A stretch of DNA of 64,000 nucleotides, taken from positions 44,673 through 108,672 of the forward strand of contig JABCYQ010000008.1 of the NCBI GenBank assembly GCA_013290125.1, read 5' to 3'. A program made the position numbers and the translations under genes. The notes below the pieces were generated by a model that was not told the origin of the DNA, did no database searches, and worked only from the letters and a program-made list of their open reading frames with translations. Source of the stretch: Vulcanimicrobiota bacterium. Lineage in GTDB: Bacteria; Vulcanimicrobiota; Vulcanimicrobiia; Eremiobacterales; Eremiobacteraceae. Positions 1 to 8,283 of this stretch are shown piece by piece. Every line of letters begins with the position of its first letter. Position 1 is the first letter of the stretch.

Positions 1-1107
1 GTCCGCCTTATTTGCGAGCACGATCCGTGGAGCGGCGGACGTCGCCTCGAGTGCGGCGATCGCGTCGTCGTCCAGCGCTTTAGAGCCGTCGATCACGCAG
101 ATGCGCAGCGCGGCATCGCGGATCGCCGCGCGCGCGCGCAGCACGCCTTCGGCTTCGATCGGATCGGCTGTCGCTCGCAGACCCGCGGTATCGCGAGCAT
201 TGATCACGACGCCGTCGACGACAAAACGCTCCTCGACGATATCGCGAGTCGTGCCGGGTTGCGCCGAAACGATCGCGCGTTCCGAGCGGACGAGCGCATT
301 GAGCAGCGACGATTTGCCGGCGTTCGGCGGCCCTGCGATCGTGCAGACGACGCCGTCGCGCAGCATCTTTCCCGTATCGCTGCCGGCGAGCAACTCGCGC
401 ACCGCGCTCTGTTGATCGACGATGCAGCGAGCGAGCGCGACTTGATCCGGTGCGGGAACTTCATCAGGATAGTCGACCGCCGCTTCGATCTCGACGAGCC
501 GGCTGAGGATCTCGGCGCGCAGCGCTTTTAGCCGTTTTCCGAGTTCGCCATCCATCCGCGCTGTCGCGGCGCGCGCCGCAAGTCGCGTTTCGGCGTTGAT
601 AAGATCCGCGACCGCTTCGGCCTGTGCGAGATCCATGCGTCCGTTGCAGAACGCGCGGCGCGTGAACTCGCCCGGGGCGGCAAGCCGCGCGCCCGCGGTG
701 AACACGGCGTGCAAACACGCTTGCGCGAGCCCGGCGCCGCCATGGACGTGCAGTTCGACGACGTCTTCGCCGGTGTACGAGCGCGGTGACCAAAAACCGA
801 CGGCAAGCGCGTCATCCAGCAGCGCTCCCGATGTCGGCTCCACGACGGACCCGCGACGCAAGCGTGCCGCAGGCCATCTATCAGCGTCGCCTAAAGAAAA
901 GGAGAAACATGCCGCGGCACATGCACGCGCCGCGGGCCCTGACAAGCGGATGATCGCCACGGCGCCGACGCCCGGCGGCGTCGCGATGGCGGCGATGGTG
1001 TCGGAGAATCCGTTAGTCGACGTAGCGGTCGTCGCGCGGATAGTCGTCGCCTGCGGGGCGCTCGCTTTCGCGAGGCCGAGCGACTTCCGGCCCGCGGTCG
1101 CGCCCAC
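1..1107 (-). CDS. mnmE: tRNA modification GTPase MnmE (3' end beyond window)
   Basis: MnmE with MnmG modifies the wobble uridine (cmnm5U) of certain tRNAs in the cytoplasm. Visible: an N-terminal folate-binding region starting SDTIAAIATPPGVGAVAII, a conserved VELHVHGG block, G1 loop GPPNAGKSSLLNAL, G3 DTAGLR and G4 NKAD just at the window edge. The C-terminal helix with its catalytic Cys motif lies outside. The start is uncertain: the conserved N-terminus begins near position 1005, and the only upstream in-frame ATG/GTG/TTG codons I find are GTG at 1107 and ATG at 1131, both inside the end of jag. The coordinates use GTG 1107, which would add about 35 residues. Last gene seen of the minus-strand rpmH-rnpA-yidD-yidC-jag-mnmE series. 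Identity is firm; the start is not. Confidence 0.93.
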   Translation of the reverse strand, partial: MGATAGRKSLGLAKASAPQATTIRATTATSTNGFSDTIAAIATPPGVGAVAIIRLSGPAARACAAACFSFSLGDADRWPAARLRRGSVVEPTSGALLDDALAVGFWSPRSYTGEDVVELHVHGGAGLAQACLHAVFTAGARLAAPGEFTRRAFCNGRMDLAQAEAVADLINAETRLAARAATARMDGELGKRLKALRAEILSRLVEIEAAVDYPDEVPAPDQVALARCIVDQQSAVRELLAGSDTGKMLRDGVVCTIAGPPNAGKSSLLNALVRSERAIVSAQPGTTRDIVEERFVVDGVVINARDTAGLRATADPIEAEGVLRARAAIRDAALRICVIDGSKALDDDAIAALEATSAAPRIVLANKAD

Positions 1108-1936
1108 GCGCGGGTGACCGATCCCGGCCATCGCGATCGGGACCGTTGCGATCGGGACCATTGCGGTCGTGGCCATTGTGATCGTGGCCGTTGCGATCAT
1201 GGCCGTTGCGAACGTCGCCTGAGTTCGCAGCGCGGCCAGCACGTCTCGCGAGGATCACGACGCGCCGGTCAAGGCCTGCGCCCGTGCTCTCTGTTTCGAC
1301 GTCGCGATGCGCGGCAAGCGCCATGTGGACGATGCGCCGTTCGGACGGCGGCATCGGCTCGAGTTCGACTTCCACGCCTTCATGCACCACGCGGTCCGCC
1401 GCACGCAGGGCGATGCTTCGGAGCGTCGCGCGACGACGCGCACGATAACCTTCGACGTCCACGGCGAAGAATATCTCGCGATCGCCTTCCCGATGCATCA
1501 CCGCGTTGGTGACCACGGTCAGCGCGTCGAGCATGTTGCCGCGTTTGCCGATGAGCAGTCCGAGCTCTTCGTCGCGTTCGTCGTCGCGATCGTAACCGCG
1601 CGTAGGCCGCTCGCGCACGCCGCGCACGTCGATGATGATCTGGCGCCCGTCGCGCGCCTGCTCGATGCCGCCGTATGAAAGCCTCGCAGGCAAGCCGAAC
1701 GTGTGGATGAGACCGGCGAGAAAATCCCGCGCGTCCTTGAACGGAGCGCGCAGATCTTGCGGGCACTCCTCGCGGCGCCGGTGGAAACCGCCGCTGCCGC
1801 GACCGCCGCCGCGACCGAATCCGCCACGGTCCGATCGGCCGGCACCGCGGCCGTAGCCGCCCGAACCATATCCGCCGCCGCGGTCCGATCGGCCCGCGCC
1901 GCGGCCGCCGCTGTATCCAGACTCAAATCCGCTCAT
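1013..1936 (-). CDS. jag: Jag/KhpB-like RNA-binding protein (KH + R3H) with low-complexity tails
   Basis: RNA-binding protein usually encoded beside yidC; in Gram-positives KhpB acts with KhpA on RNA and cell elongation. 307 aa. A KH domain with the loop GKRG at residues 130-133 is followed by an R3H domain around 165-232 (the MPPSERRIVHMALA region). There is no recognisable Jag_N domain. Instead the first ~50 residues are Gly/Arg/Ser-rich with RGG-like repeats, and residues ~243-300 are a repeated NGHDRNGPDR-type tail. Both tails look disordered and could add RNA contacts or phase behaviour (inference). The 3' end appears to overlap the start of mnmE; yidC lies 54 nt upstream. Confidence 0.88.
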   Translation of the reverse strand: MSGFESGYSGGRGAGRSDRGGGYGSGGYGRGAGRSDRGGFGRGGGRGSGGFHRRREECPQDLRAPFKDARDFLAGLIHTFGLPARLSYGGIEQARDGRQIIIDVRGVRERPTRGYDRDDERDEELGLLIGKRGNMLDALTVVTNAVMHREGDREIFFAVDVEGYRARRRATLRSIALRAADRVVHEGVEVELEPMPPSERRIVHMALAAHRDVETESTGAGLDRRVVILARRAGRAANSGDVRNGHDRNGHDHNGHDRNGPDRNGPDRDGRDRSPARGRDRGPEVARPRESERPAGDDYPRDDRYVD

Positions 1937-1990
1937 GATGCTCTCTCCCCGCGCGCTGGCCGGCGCGCGCTCGAACGACGACGGAAGGCG

Positions 1991-2923
1991 TCAAGCAGTC
2001 GTCGCTTTCGGCTGCAATTTCTTCACCTTGGTTCCGCATTTCTGACATTTATTGTTATTGACGAGGACGAGCGTTTCGCTGCACGACGGACAGTCGTGCG
2101 GATAACCGAGTTTCATCGCGTCCGTCTCTTCGGCGGGCTTTGGAATGCGCGATGGATTCCAGCGCATGAAGAGCACGGTCTGCGCGACGGACAGCACGTT
2201 GTAAGACAGCCAGTATAAGATAAACGCCGAATGCCAGGTCCTTCCGATGAAGAACAGGATGACCGGCATGATCATCGCTTGCGTGTTTATCATCTGCAGC
2301 TGCTGCTCGTCCATCATCCCGGAATTGGTCGTGAGCTTCACCGAGAAGTACATCGAAACGGCATACAGCAAGAGCAGCGCCATGTCGGGCAGGTAGAGAT
2401 TCTGCGCGAGCACTTGCGGGAACGAATGCGAGAGCGCCGAGCCGATCCACAACCACGTCGCGTGCTGGAAGTTGTCGTTGTTGCGATTGATCGCGTTGTA
2501 GACGCCGAACAGCACCGGCATCTGCAGCAGCGTCGGCAGGCAGCCGCCGAACATGTTGACGCCGTGCTCGCGGTAGAGCTTCATGGTCTCTTCGCCGAGC
2601 TTCTGCTTGTCGTTTTTGTACTTCGTCTGAATGCGTTTGAGGTAAGGTGCGAGCGCCTGCATCTCTTGCATGTTGCGCAAGCGTTGGATCGTGAGCGGCA
2701 CGAGCAGCACGTTCACGACGAATGCGAGCACGATCATCGACCAGCCGTAGTTGTGCGTCACGGCCGTGTTGATCCACTGCAGCACGTCGTTGAAACCCGT
2801 GCCGAGCAGGTCGATGAGGTCGGTGAACGGATTGGCGAACGCCGCCAACGCGAGGATCAGGTGGAACAAATCTTTCGCCGGTATCCTTTCAGGGTCAGGG
2901 CACTGGATCGAGGCCGCCGGCAT
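1991..2923 (-). CDS. yidC: Membrane protein insertase YidC/Oxa1 with C-terminal zinc ribbon
   Basis: Inserts and folds inner-membrane proteins, alone or with SecYEG. 310 aa, short form lacking the large periplasmic domain of proteobacterial YidC. Hydrophobic segments lie near residues 18-38, 59-78, 124-146, 178-196 and 212-245. The cytosolic hairpin with [19 protein letters not shown] sits between segments 2 and 3. Unusual: the C-terminus (270-310) carries C278, C281, C293 and C296 in two CxxC pairs, a zinc-ribbon-like fold. The ATG at 2923 overlaps yidD by 29 nt; a TTG at 2869 just before the first hydrophobic stretch would avoid the overlap. Family call is firm; the ribbon function is unknown. 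Confidence 0.95.
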   Translation of the reverse strand: MPAASIQCPDPERIPAKDLFHLILALAAFANPFTDLIDLLGTGFNDVLQWINTAVTHNYGWSMIVLAFVVNVLLVPLTIQRLRNMQEMQALAPYLKRIQTKYKNDKQKLGEETMKLYREHGVNMFGGCLPTLLQMPVLFGVYNAINRNNDNFQHATWLWIGSALSHSFPQVLAQNLYLPDMALLLLYAVSMYFSVKLTTNSGMMDEQQLQMINTQAMIMPVILFFIGRTWHSAFILYWLSYNVLSVAQTVLFMRWNPSRIPKPAEETDAMKLGYPHDCPSCSETLVLVNNNKCQKCGTKVKKLQPKATTA

Positions 2924-3104
2924 GCCACGGCGCGCAGCGAGCGAGACGTGCGGTTGTCAGTGCAAGGCCGCGCAGCGCGCCGTGTCGGCGGATCGCCTCT
3001 ACGGCGTACGTCGAACACGTCGGATGGAAGCGGCAGACTTGCGGCAGCAGCGGTGCGACGAATCGTTGGTACGCGCGCAGCAGCGCGATAAGCAGCGACG
3101 CCAT
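2895..3104 (-). CDS. yidD: Membrane protein insertion efficiency factor YidD
   Basis: Small inner-membrane-associated protein thought to help YidC-dependent insertion. 69 aa from the ATG at 3104, which shares its first base with the rnpA stop (TGATG), indicating translational coupling. It holds the full family signature: [27 protein letters not shown] and GGLDPVP at the very end. A longer upstream reading frame exists but runs through rnpA, so the short start is preferred. The order rpmH-rnpA-yidD-yidC-jag-mnmE is the classic origin-flanking arrangement. Confidence 0.96.
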   Translation of the reverse strand: MASLLIALLRAYQRFVAPLLPQVCRFHPTCSTYAVEAIRRHGALRGLALTTARLARCAPWHAGGLDPVP

Positions 3105-3442
3105 CACGACGAGGCCGCCTTCAGGGCCGGCATCAGTTGTTCGCGCAGCGCCGCGAAAGGCACGCGTGCCGCTTCGGGTTTGCACTGCACGAGAAACCAT
3201 CGCGGATCGCTCGCCGACGCGAATCCGGCGAACAACGCCTTGCACCGGCGGCGGAGCAGATTGCGCACGACCGCGTTGCCGACTTTCTTCGTGATCACCA
3301 CGCCGAGCTTAGGCATAGACGTGCGCGCGCGGCCGCGCGGCGCAAATGCATAAACAGTGAGAGCACGCATCGACGCGATGCGGCCCTTTCGCATCACGAG
3401 CGTGAACTCGCGGCGGCCCTTGAGGCTGTCGAACGAGGGCAC
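3104..3442 (-). CDS. rnpA: Ribonuclease P protein component
   Basis: Protein subunit of RNase P, which removes 5' leaders from pre-tRNAs together with the rnpB RNA. 112 aa, normal length. The RNR motif appears as [17 protein letters not shown] (about residues 52-68); the usual second 'NR' step (VRNRxKR) is replaced by VRNLLRRR, a mild deviation. The N-terminal [15 protein letters not shown] is typical. It lies 12 nt downstream of rpmH and overlaps the yidD start by one base. Confidence 0.95.
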   Translation of the reverse strand: MPSFDSLKGRREFTLVMRKGRIASMRALTVYAFAPRGRARTSMPKLGVVITKKVGNAVVRNLLRRRCKALFAGFASASDPRWFLVQCKPEAARVPFAALREQLMPALKAASS

Positions 3443-3454
3443 GGGTGGTAACCG

Positions 3455-3592
3455 CTAGTCGGGGGTCAGGCGCTTGCGGCCCTTGCGGCGCCGCGCCGAT
3501 AAGACGCGGCGGCCGTTTTTGGTGGACATGCGTTCGCGAAAGCCATGCGTGCGCTTGCGGCGGCGGTTATGCGGTTGAAAAGTGCGTTTCAC
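3455..3592 (-). CDS. rpmH: 50S ribosomal protein L34
   Basis: Small basic protein of the large ribosomal subunit. 45 aa; translation begins [20 protein letters not shown], then [20 protein letters not shown], matching the family end to end. Starts with GTG at 3592 preceded by AGGAGC about ten bases upstream. First gene of the minus-strand operon and the left border of the putative origin. A strong sigma70-like promoter lies about 110 bases upstream. Confidence 0.97.
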   Translation of the reverse strand: MKRTFQPHNRRRKRTHGFRERMSTKNGRRVLSARRRKGRKRLTPD

Positions 3593-3702
3593 TGGACGGC
3601 GGAGCTCCTAATAATGGTCTTGCGGTGTCGCGAGATGGCCGCGAACACGATGAGTGCCGCCCACGATGGCGGCACCGCCGAATGAATAATTGAGAGTCTC
3701 TT

Positions 3703-3732
3703 ATTTTACGCCCGGCCGGGGCCCACGGTCAA
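3703..3732 (-). promoter_or_regulatory. Sigma70-type promoter for the rpmH operon
   Basis: Read on the minus strand: a -35 box TTGACC (3732-3727), an 18-nt spacer and a -10 box TAAAAT (3708-3703). It faces rpmH and implies a 5' leader of roughly 100 nt. Both hexamers are close to consensus and this is the only AT-rich spot of the area. Prediction from sequence only. Confidence 0.6.
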
Positions 3733-3950
3733 GAATGGTACGGCGCGACGGGCCAAGGCGCCTGCGATGCCGGTGGGACGCCGTGCAGCCCGAGGCGAAG
3801 GCCAGCGGTCTCCCACCGAGGGAAAATAACGAGGGGTCGGACCGCGGTGGACAGGCGGTGCATGGGCCGCAAAACTCAGCCTTTGCCGGCGCAGCCGCAA
3901 CGCCAATGCCGGCGGCCGATAGCGCCGATTCACAACACCGAGATGGAGCG

Positions 3951-3982
3951 TTATTCACACCTGTGGATGAGATTGTGGATAA
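3951..3982. promoter_or_regulatory. DnaA box cluster 1
   Basis: Three boxes in 32 bp: TTATTCACA at 3951-3959 (matches TTATNCACA), TGTGGATGA at 3962-3970 (one mismatch, reverse orientation) and TGTGGATAA at 3974-3982 (perfect, reverse orientation). Confidence 0.8.
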
Positions 3983-4150
3983 CTTGCCCGCAGAGCCTGA
4001 AGGCCCGTGGCCACTGCGCGCACCGCGGATAAGCCATCGTTTCGAGGGCTGGCGCGGCGTGAGCGAAAATGCGCGATCTCGGATCGCGAGGTGCTCGTGA
4101 GAGACGGCAAAGCCATACGTCGCATGGCGTCACGCGCGGCGCTCTCAAGA

Positions 4151-4192
4151 CTATCCACACGTTCGGCGATTTCGCTGTGGATATGTGCATAA
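4151..4192. promoter_or_regulatory. DnaA box cluster 2
   Basis: CTATCCACA at 4151-4159 (one mismatch), TGTGGATAT at 4176-4184 (one mismatch, reverse) and TGTGCATAA at 4184-4192 (perfect TTATGCACA in reverse). The last two share one base. It lies about 120 bases before dnaA and could also serve dnaA autoregulation. Confidence 0.75.
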
Positions 4193-4200
4193 GTAAATCG

Positions 4201-4229
4201 CGCAAACCCTGAAGGAATAAGGGTTTGCG
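4201..4229. repeat. 10-bp perfect inverted repeat upstream of dnaA
   Basis: CGCAAACCCT (4201-4210) and AGGGTTTGCG (4220-4229) are exact reverse complements around a 9-nt loop. No T-tract follows, so it is not a textbook terminator. Being between the last DnaA box and dnaA, it may be a leader hairpin or a protein site (inference). Confidence 0.6.
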
Positions 4230-4310
4230 GCCCCTAAACCGCGCCGACCGCAGGCTCTCCGGTTTCAAGGCCGGGCCGGCGTACGCATTTGAATTTCGAA
4301 GGATGTCACG

Positions 4311-5711
4311 ATGAACTCAAGCGCGGTCATCACGAACGAAGAATACCTGTGGCAGACGACCCTCGTGGGTCTCGAGTCGCGGTTCACGAAACCGATCTTC
4401 GAAACGTGGATAAAGCCGATGCGCGTGCTGAGGCTGTCGACTGACGAGATCACGCTGAGCGTGCAAAACCAGTTCGCAAAAGATTGGGCGGAAAACCGCT
4501 TCAAGGGCACCATTTCCGCCGCATTGGCCGAGACGCTCGGAGCACCGATCAGCATCCGCTTCGTGATCGACGAGCCGGCGGAAGAGACCGATTCTAGATC
4601 TCTGCCTAGCGATGCTGTCCCGGATAACGGGGCGGGGCTTTCCGCGACGCCAACGGCATTTCGCAGCCCTGACGAGTTCCGCCACACCGGTCTGAACCCG
4701 CGCTATACGTTCGAGCAATTCGTCGTCGGCGCGACCAATCGATTCGCGCACGCCGCCGCGCAGGCGGTCGCCGATGCGCCGGCCCGCGCGTACAATCCGC
4801 TGTTCATCTACGGCGCCGTCGGTCTGGGCAAGACGCACCTCATGCATGCGATCGGGCACAAAGCGTTTCAGTCGGATCCGCGCGCTCGCGTGGTCTACGT
4901 CTCGTCGGAGACGTTCACGAACGAGTTCATCACGGCGATCAAGAACAACCAGACCGTCGAATTCCGCAACCGCTATCGCACGGTCGACGTGCTCCTGATC
5001 GACGACATCCAATTCCTCGAAGGCAAAGAGCAGACGCAAGAAGAGTTCTTCCATACCTTCAACACGCTGCACGAAGCGCAGCGCCAACTTGTGATCTCGA
5101 GCGATCGGCCGCCGAAGGACATCCAGACGCTGGAGAACCGTTTGCGTTCGCGATTCGAATGGGGCTTGCTCACGGATATCCAGTCGCCCGATCTCGAGAC
5201 GCGCGAAGCGATCCTGCGGAAGAAGGCCGAGAGCGACGGCATCGACGTGCCCCACGAAGTGACGTCCTATATCGCGAAGATCATCCCGCTGAATATCCGT
5301 CAGCTTGAGGGCGCACTGATCAAGCTCACCGCGTACGCGTCGCTCTACAAGAAACAGATCACGGTCGAGCTCGCCACGGAAGTGCTGCGCAACGAGATCA
5401 ACGAGGTTCCGCTGCGCAAGGTGACGATCTCGCTGATCAAAGAGAAAGTGGCGCGTTTCCACGGCATCACCGTCAAGGAGCTCGAGGGCCAGCGGCGCGA
5501 TCAGCGCTTGACGGTGCCGCGCCAAATCGCGATGTACCTGGCCTGCGAATTGACCAATGCGTCGCTGCCGCAGATCGCGCGCGAGTTCGGCAAGAAAGAC
5601 CACACCACGGTGATGTACGCGCGCGATAAGGTGAAGCAGCAACAGGATCGCGATCCCGAGTTCCGCAGCAAAGTGCGCTCGGTTCAGACCACGATCACGC
5701 AAGAAGGATGA
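4311..5711 (+). CDS. dnaA: Chromosomal replication initiator protein DnaA
   Basis: Binds DnaA boxes at oriC, melts the origin and loads the helicase. 466 aa, usual length. Domain I occupies about 1-90 and a short linker about 91-125. AAA+ domain III has Walker A GAVGLGKT at 168-175 and Walker B LLIDD at 228-232. Domain IV ends with the DNA-binding signature containing DHTTVMYA near 430-437. Begins with ATG after an AAGGATG-like ribosome site. First gene of the plus-strand replication operon. Confidence 0.99.
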   Translation: MNSSAVITNEEYLWQTTLVGLESRFTKPIFETWIKPMRVLRLSTDEITLSVQNQFAKDWAENRFKGTISAALAETLGAPISIRFVIDEPAEETDSRSLPSDAVPDNGAGLSATPTAFRSPDEFRHTGLNPRYTFEQFVVGATNRFAHAAAQAVADAPARAYNPLFIYGAVGLGKTHLMHAIGHKAFQSDPRARVVYVSSETFTNEFITAIKNNQTVEFRNRYRTVDVLLIDDIQFLEGKEQTQEEFFHTFNTLHEAQRQLVISSDRPPKDIQTLENRLRSRFEWGLLTDIQSPDLETREAILRKKAESDGIDVPHEVTSYIAKIIPLNIRQLEGALIKLTAYASLYKKQITVELATEVLRNEINEVPLRKVTISLIKEKVARFHGITVKELEGQRRDQRLTVPRQIAMYLACELTNASLPQIAREFGKKDHTTVMYARDKVKQQQDRDPEFRSKVRSVQTTITQEG

Positions 5712-6044
5712 CGACCGGTGGATGGTCTGCGAATGATGTGGACTGTTCTGCGCGCCGCGGCGTAGAGGTGCGTCCTCTGTGAGCGACGTGGATGGATCGG
5801 GCATCTCATGCACACCGCAGCGCACATCGCAATGCGGCGCTGCGTCTCGCGTACAGACAAACTCCACAGCATACACATCACTACTGTGACGACGACCAAT
5901 CGTAAAGATCTCTAATAACTTCCTGATCCGCGCAAGCCATCTGTGGATGCGGGAGAAGACGACAGTGCGACGAATCCGCGCAACGCATAGCGATCGCACA
6001 ATCACCGATAGGGCGCTTTAGGCGTTCTGCCTCCCGGAGCGAGC
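5712..6044. other. dnaA-dnaN intergenic region
   Basis: 333 bp with no supported gene. It contains weak DnaA-box-like words (for example TGTGGATGC at 5941-5949) and a modest AT-rich patch near 5905-5925, so a secondary DnaA-binding role is possible but not demonstrated. A GGAGCGAGC ribosome site precedes dnaN. Confidence 0.4.
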
Positions 6045-7157
6045 ATGAAGTTCACCTGCAACACGAAGGACATAGCCGGGGCCGTCGCCGCGGCCGTGAA
6101 AGTCGTCAACGCGCACACGACTATGCCGATCTTGGGCAATGTGCTGCTCACGGCGGGCAAGGGCCGGGTGAACGTCCGCGCGACCGACCTCGAACTCACG
6201 CTTGAGAATAATTTCGCCGCAGAGGTGAGCGAAGAAGGCGCGTGCACTGTCGGCGCGCGCTTGTTCTCCGGTTATCTCGCGAATCTGCCTGCGGCCGAAC
6301 TCGTCATGCGCGGCACGCCAAGCCGCGCGACGGTCACGTGCGACCGCTCGAAATACGAATTCGTGGCGCTTCCAGCCGAGGAATTCCCGCCGCTGCCGGA
6401 AGGCAAGTCCGGCGATCAGTTCCGCATCGATGCCAAGGTGTTTCGCGAAGCCGTCAACGCGGTGACGTTCGCCGCGTCGAGCGAGGAAGCGCGCGGCGCA
6501 GTCCTCATGGGAGCGCTGCTCGAGATCGAGGATCAGCGCCTCACGATGGTCGCGACCGACGGCTATCGGCTAGCACGCCACGAGGCGCCGCTGACCGAAA
6601 AAGTTCGAGCCGGCGCTAAGTATATCGTGCCGGCACGAGCGCTCGGAGAAGTCGTACGGGCGGCGGGCAGCGGCGTGATCGAAGTGACCGCGCTCGGCGG
6701 ACAGGCAAATCAACTCGTGTTCAACACCGGCGACGCGAAGATCATCGCGCGCCTGGTCGACGGTCCGTATCCCAACTACCAGCAGGTCATACCGAAAGAG
6801 TTCGAGCGAAAAGTCGTCGCCAGCACGGCGAAACTGCTGTCCGGACTGCGTCGCGCCGAAGTGGTGGCGGGCGAGCGCGCCAGCATGGTGAAGCTTGCGA
6901 TGGAGGGCACGAGCCTTGTCATCACCGCCGCCTCGGACACGACCGGGAACGCGTACGAGGAGCTGGACGTCGAGCGCACCGGCGACCCGCTGACCATCGC
7001 GTTCAACGCGAAGTATCTCGTGGAGATCCTCAATCACGTCACGTCGGACACCGTCGCGCTCGAGTTCGTCGGCGCGCTTCAGCCCACCGCCATCCGCCCG
7101 AACGAAGGCGAGAATGCCGCACGGCAGCTATTCATCTTGATGCCGCTGCGCCAGTAG
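6045..7157 (+). CDS. dnaN: DNA polymerase III beta sliding clamp
   Basis: Ring-shaped processivity clamp of the replisome, also a docking platform for repair polymerases. 370 aa, full length, with the three repeated clamp domains. Recognisable blocks include ATDLELTLE, RIDAKVFREAVNAV, VATDGYRLA and the C-terminal PTAIRPNEG followed by LFILMPLR. Start chosen at the ATG with GGAGCGAGC eight bases upstream. recF follows after 4 nt. Confidence 0.99.
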   Translation: MKFTCNTKDIAGAVAAAVKVVNAHTTMPILGNVLLTAGKGRVNVRATDLELTLENNFAAEVSEEGACTVGARLFSGYLANLPAAELVMRGTPSRATVTCDRSKYEFVALPAEEFPPLPEGKSGDQFRIDAKVFREAVNAVTFAASSEEARGAVLMGALLEIEDQRLTMVATDGYRLARHEAPLTEKVRAGAKYIVPARALGEVVRAAGSGVIEVTALGGQANQLVFNTGDAKIIARLVDGPYPNYQQVIPKEFERKVVASTAKLLSGLRRAEVVAGERASMVKLAMEGTSLVITAASDTTGNAYEELDVERTGDPLTIAFNAKYLVEILNHVTSDTVALEFVGALQPTAIRPNEGENAARQLFILMPLRQ

Positions 7158-7161
7158 CGCC

Positions 7162-8283
7162 GTGCGCGTCCTCTCGCTCGAACTCGATCAATTCCGCAAT
7201 TACGCCGCCCTGCGCTTCACACCGCCGAGCGGCGCATGTGTCTTCATCGGCGACAACGCCCAGGGGAAATCGAACCTCTTAGAGGCGCTCGCGCTGCTCG
7301 CCACCGGCAAATCATTCCGCGCCGCCCGCGAAGCCGATCTCATCCGCGACGATGCGCCCGCCGCGAGCGTGTCTGCGCGCGTCGCGACGCGACATGGCGA
7401 GATACAAGCCGCGTGCATCGTCGCGCGCGCGGGCGAAGGCGCTCGCAAACGCTTTTTCCGAAACGGCCGCGCGGTGCCGTACGGACAATTTCTCGGCGGC
7501 GTTATGGCGGTGACGTTCATCCCGCTCGATCTGCAGCTCGTGATCGGTCCGGCGGGGCTTCGGCGCCGGCTGCTCAACGCCGGACTCGCGCAGACCAGCC
7601 GGGCGTACTACCGCGACCTCGCAGCGTACGGCGCGGTCGTGACGCAGAAGAACGCGCTTCTGCGCGCGAGCGGCGCTCCCGATCGCGACCTCCTGCTCAC
7701 GTATAACGAACAGATGGCGATCAGCGGCGGCCGCATCGCGAGCGCGCGCGCCGTATACGTGCGCAAGCTTGCGTCGGAAGCCACCGCCGCGCACGCGCGC
7801 TGGGTCGGTGCGTCGCCGGAGTTCGACGTCGCGTATCGACCGTCACCCGCACTGGCGGAAGAGACGCCGGAAGCGATCGAACAGGCGCTGCGTGCGGCGC
7901 TCGAGGCGAACCAGACCCTTGAGATCAAGCGGCGCAGCGCGCTATACGGGCCGCATCGAGACGATCTCGCACTCTCGCTCGGCGGGCTTCCGCTTGCGCG
8001 CTTCGGTTCGCAAGGTCAGCAGCGCACCGCGGTGCTGGCGCTCAAAGCGGCGGAATACGCGTCGCTGCACGCCGCGGCCGGAGAGCCGCCGATCCTGCTG
8101 CTCGACGACGTGCTCTCCGAATTGGATCGCGAGCGGCGACACGCGTTCTTGAGCAGCCTCGGAGATTTCGACCAAGCGTTCATCACGTCCACCGACGTGC
8201 CCGATATGCCCGCGACGTTGCGCGGCGAAGTCGTGCGCGTGCGCGCGGGATCGCTTGCGATCGAAAACGCGGCGCACGCATGA
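7162..8283 (+). CDS. recF: DNA replication/repair protein RecF
   Basis: SMC-like ATPase that helps load RecA at gapped DNA with RecO and RecR. 373 aa. Walker A GDNAQGKSN at 30-38, preceded by the typical LDQFRNY start; signature region FGSQGQQRTAVLALK; Walker B ILLLDDVLSELD. GTG start 4 nt after dnaN. Its last bases overlap the next gene by ATGA, pointing to coupling. recR is present elsewhere in this window (42071). Confidence 0.98.
   Translation: MRVLSLELDQFRNYAALRFTPPSGACVFIGDNAQGKSNLLEALALLATGKSFRAAREADLIRDDAPAASVSARVATRHGEIQAACIVARAGEGARKRFFRNGRAVPYGQFLGGVMAVTFIPLDLQLVIGPAGLRRRLLNAGLAQTSRAYYRDLAAYGAVVTQKNALLRASGAPDRDLLLTYNEQMAISGGRIASARAVYVRKLASEATAAHARWVGASPEFDVAYRPSPALAEETPEAIEQALRAALEANQTLEIKRRSALYGPHRDDLALSLGGLPLARFGSQGQQRTAVLALKAAEYASLHAAAGEPPILLLDDVLSELDRERRHAFLSSLGDFDQAFITSTDVPDMPATLRGEVVRVRAGSLAIENAAHA

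Larger units (their letters stand above)
3593..4310. other. Putative chromosomal replication origin (oriC)
   Basis: 718 bp without a convincing gene between divergent rpmH and dnaA. It contains two clusters of DnaA boxes (3951-3982 and 4151-4192), a short AT-rich patch near 3680-3708 and a hairpin at 4201-4229. Genes on both sides are transcribed away from it, as expected at a bidirectional origin. Several short ORFs cross the region in all frames but none looks coding. The duplex-unwinding element was not clearly identified. Confidence 0.8.

Noticed and set aside
101..1117. Plus-strand ORFs opposite mnmE (including 596-1117)
   Set aside because: The minus strand encodes clear MnmE motifs (GPPNAGKSS, DTAGLR, NKAD); the plus frames are Arg/Ala/Ser-rich antisense shadows.
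4317..6005. 562-codon minus-strand ORF opposite dnaA
   Set aside because: Fully antisense to a perfect DnaA, with Arg/His/Asp-rich noise composition; a common artefact at high GC.
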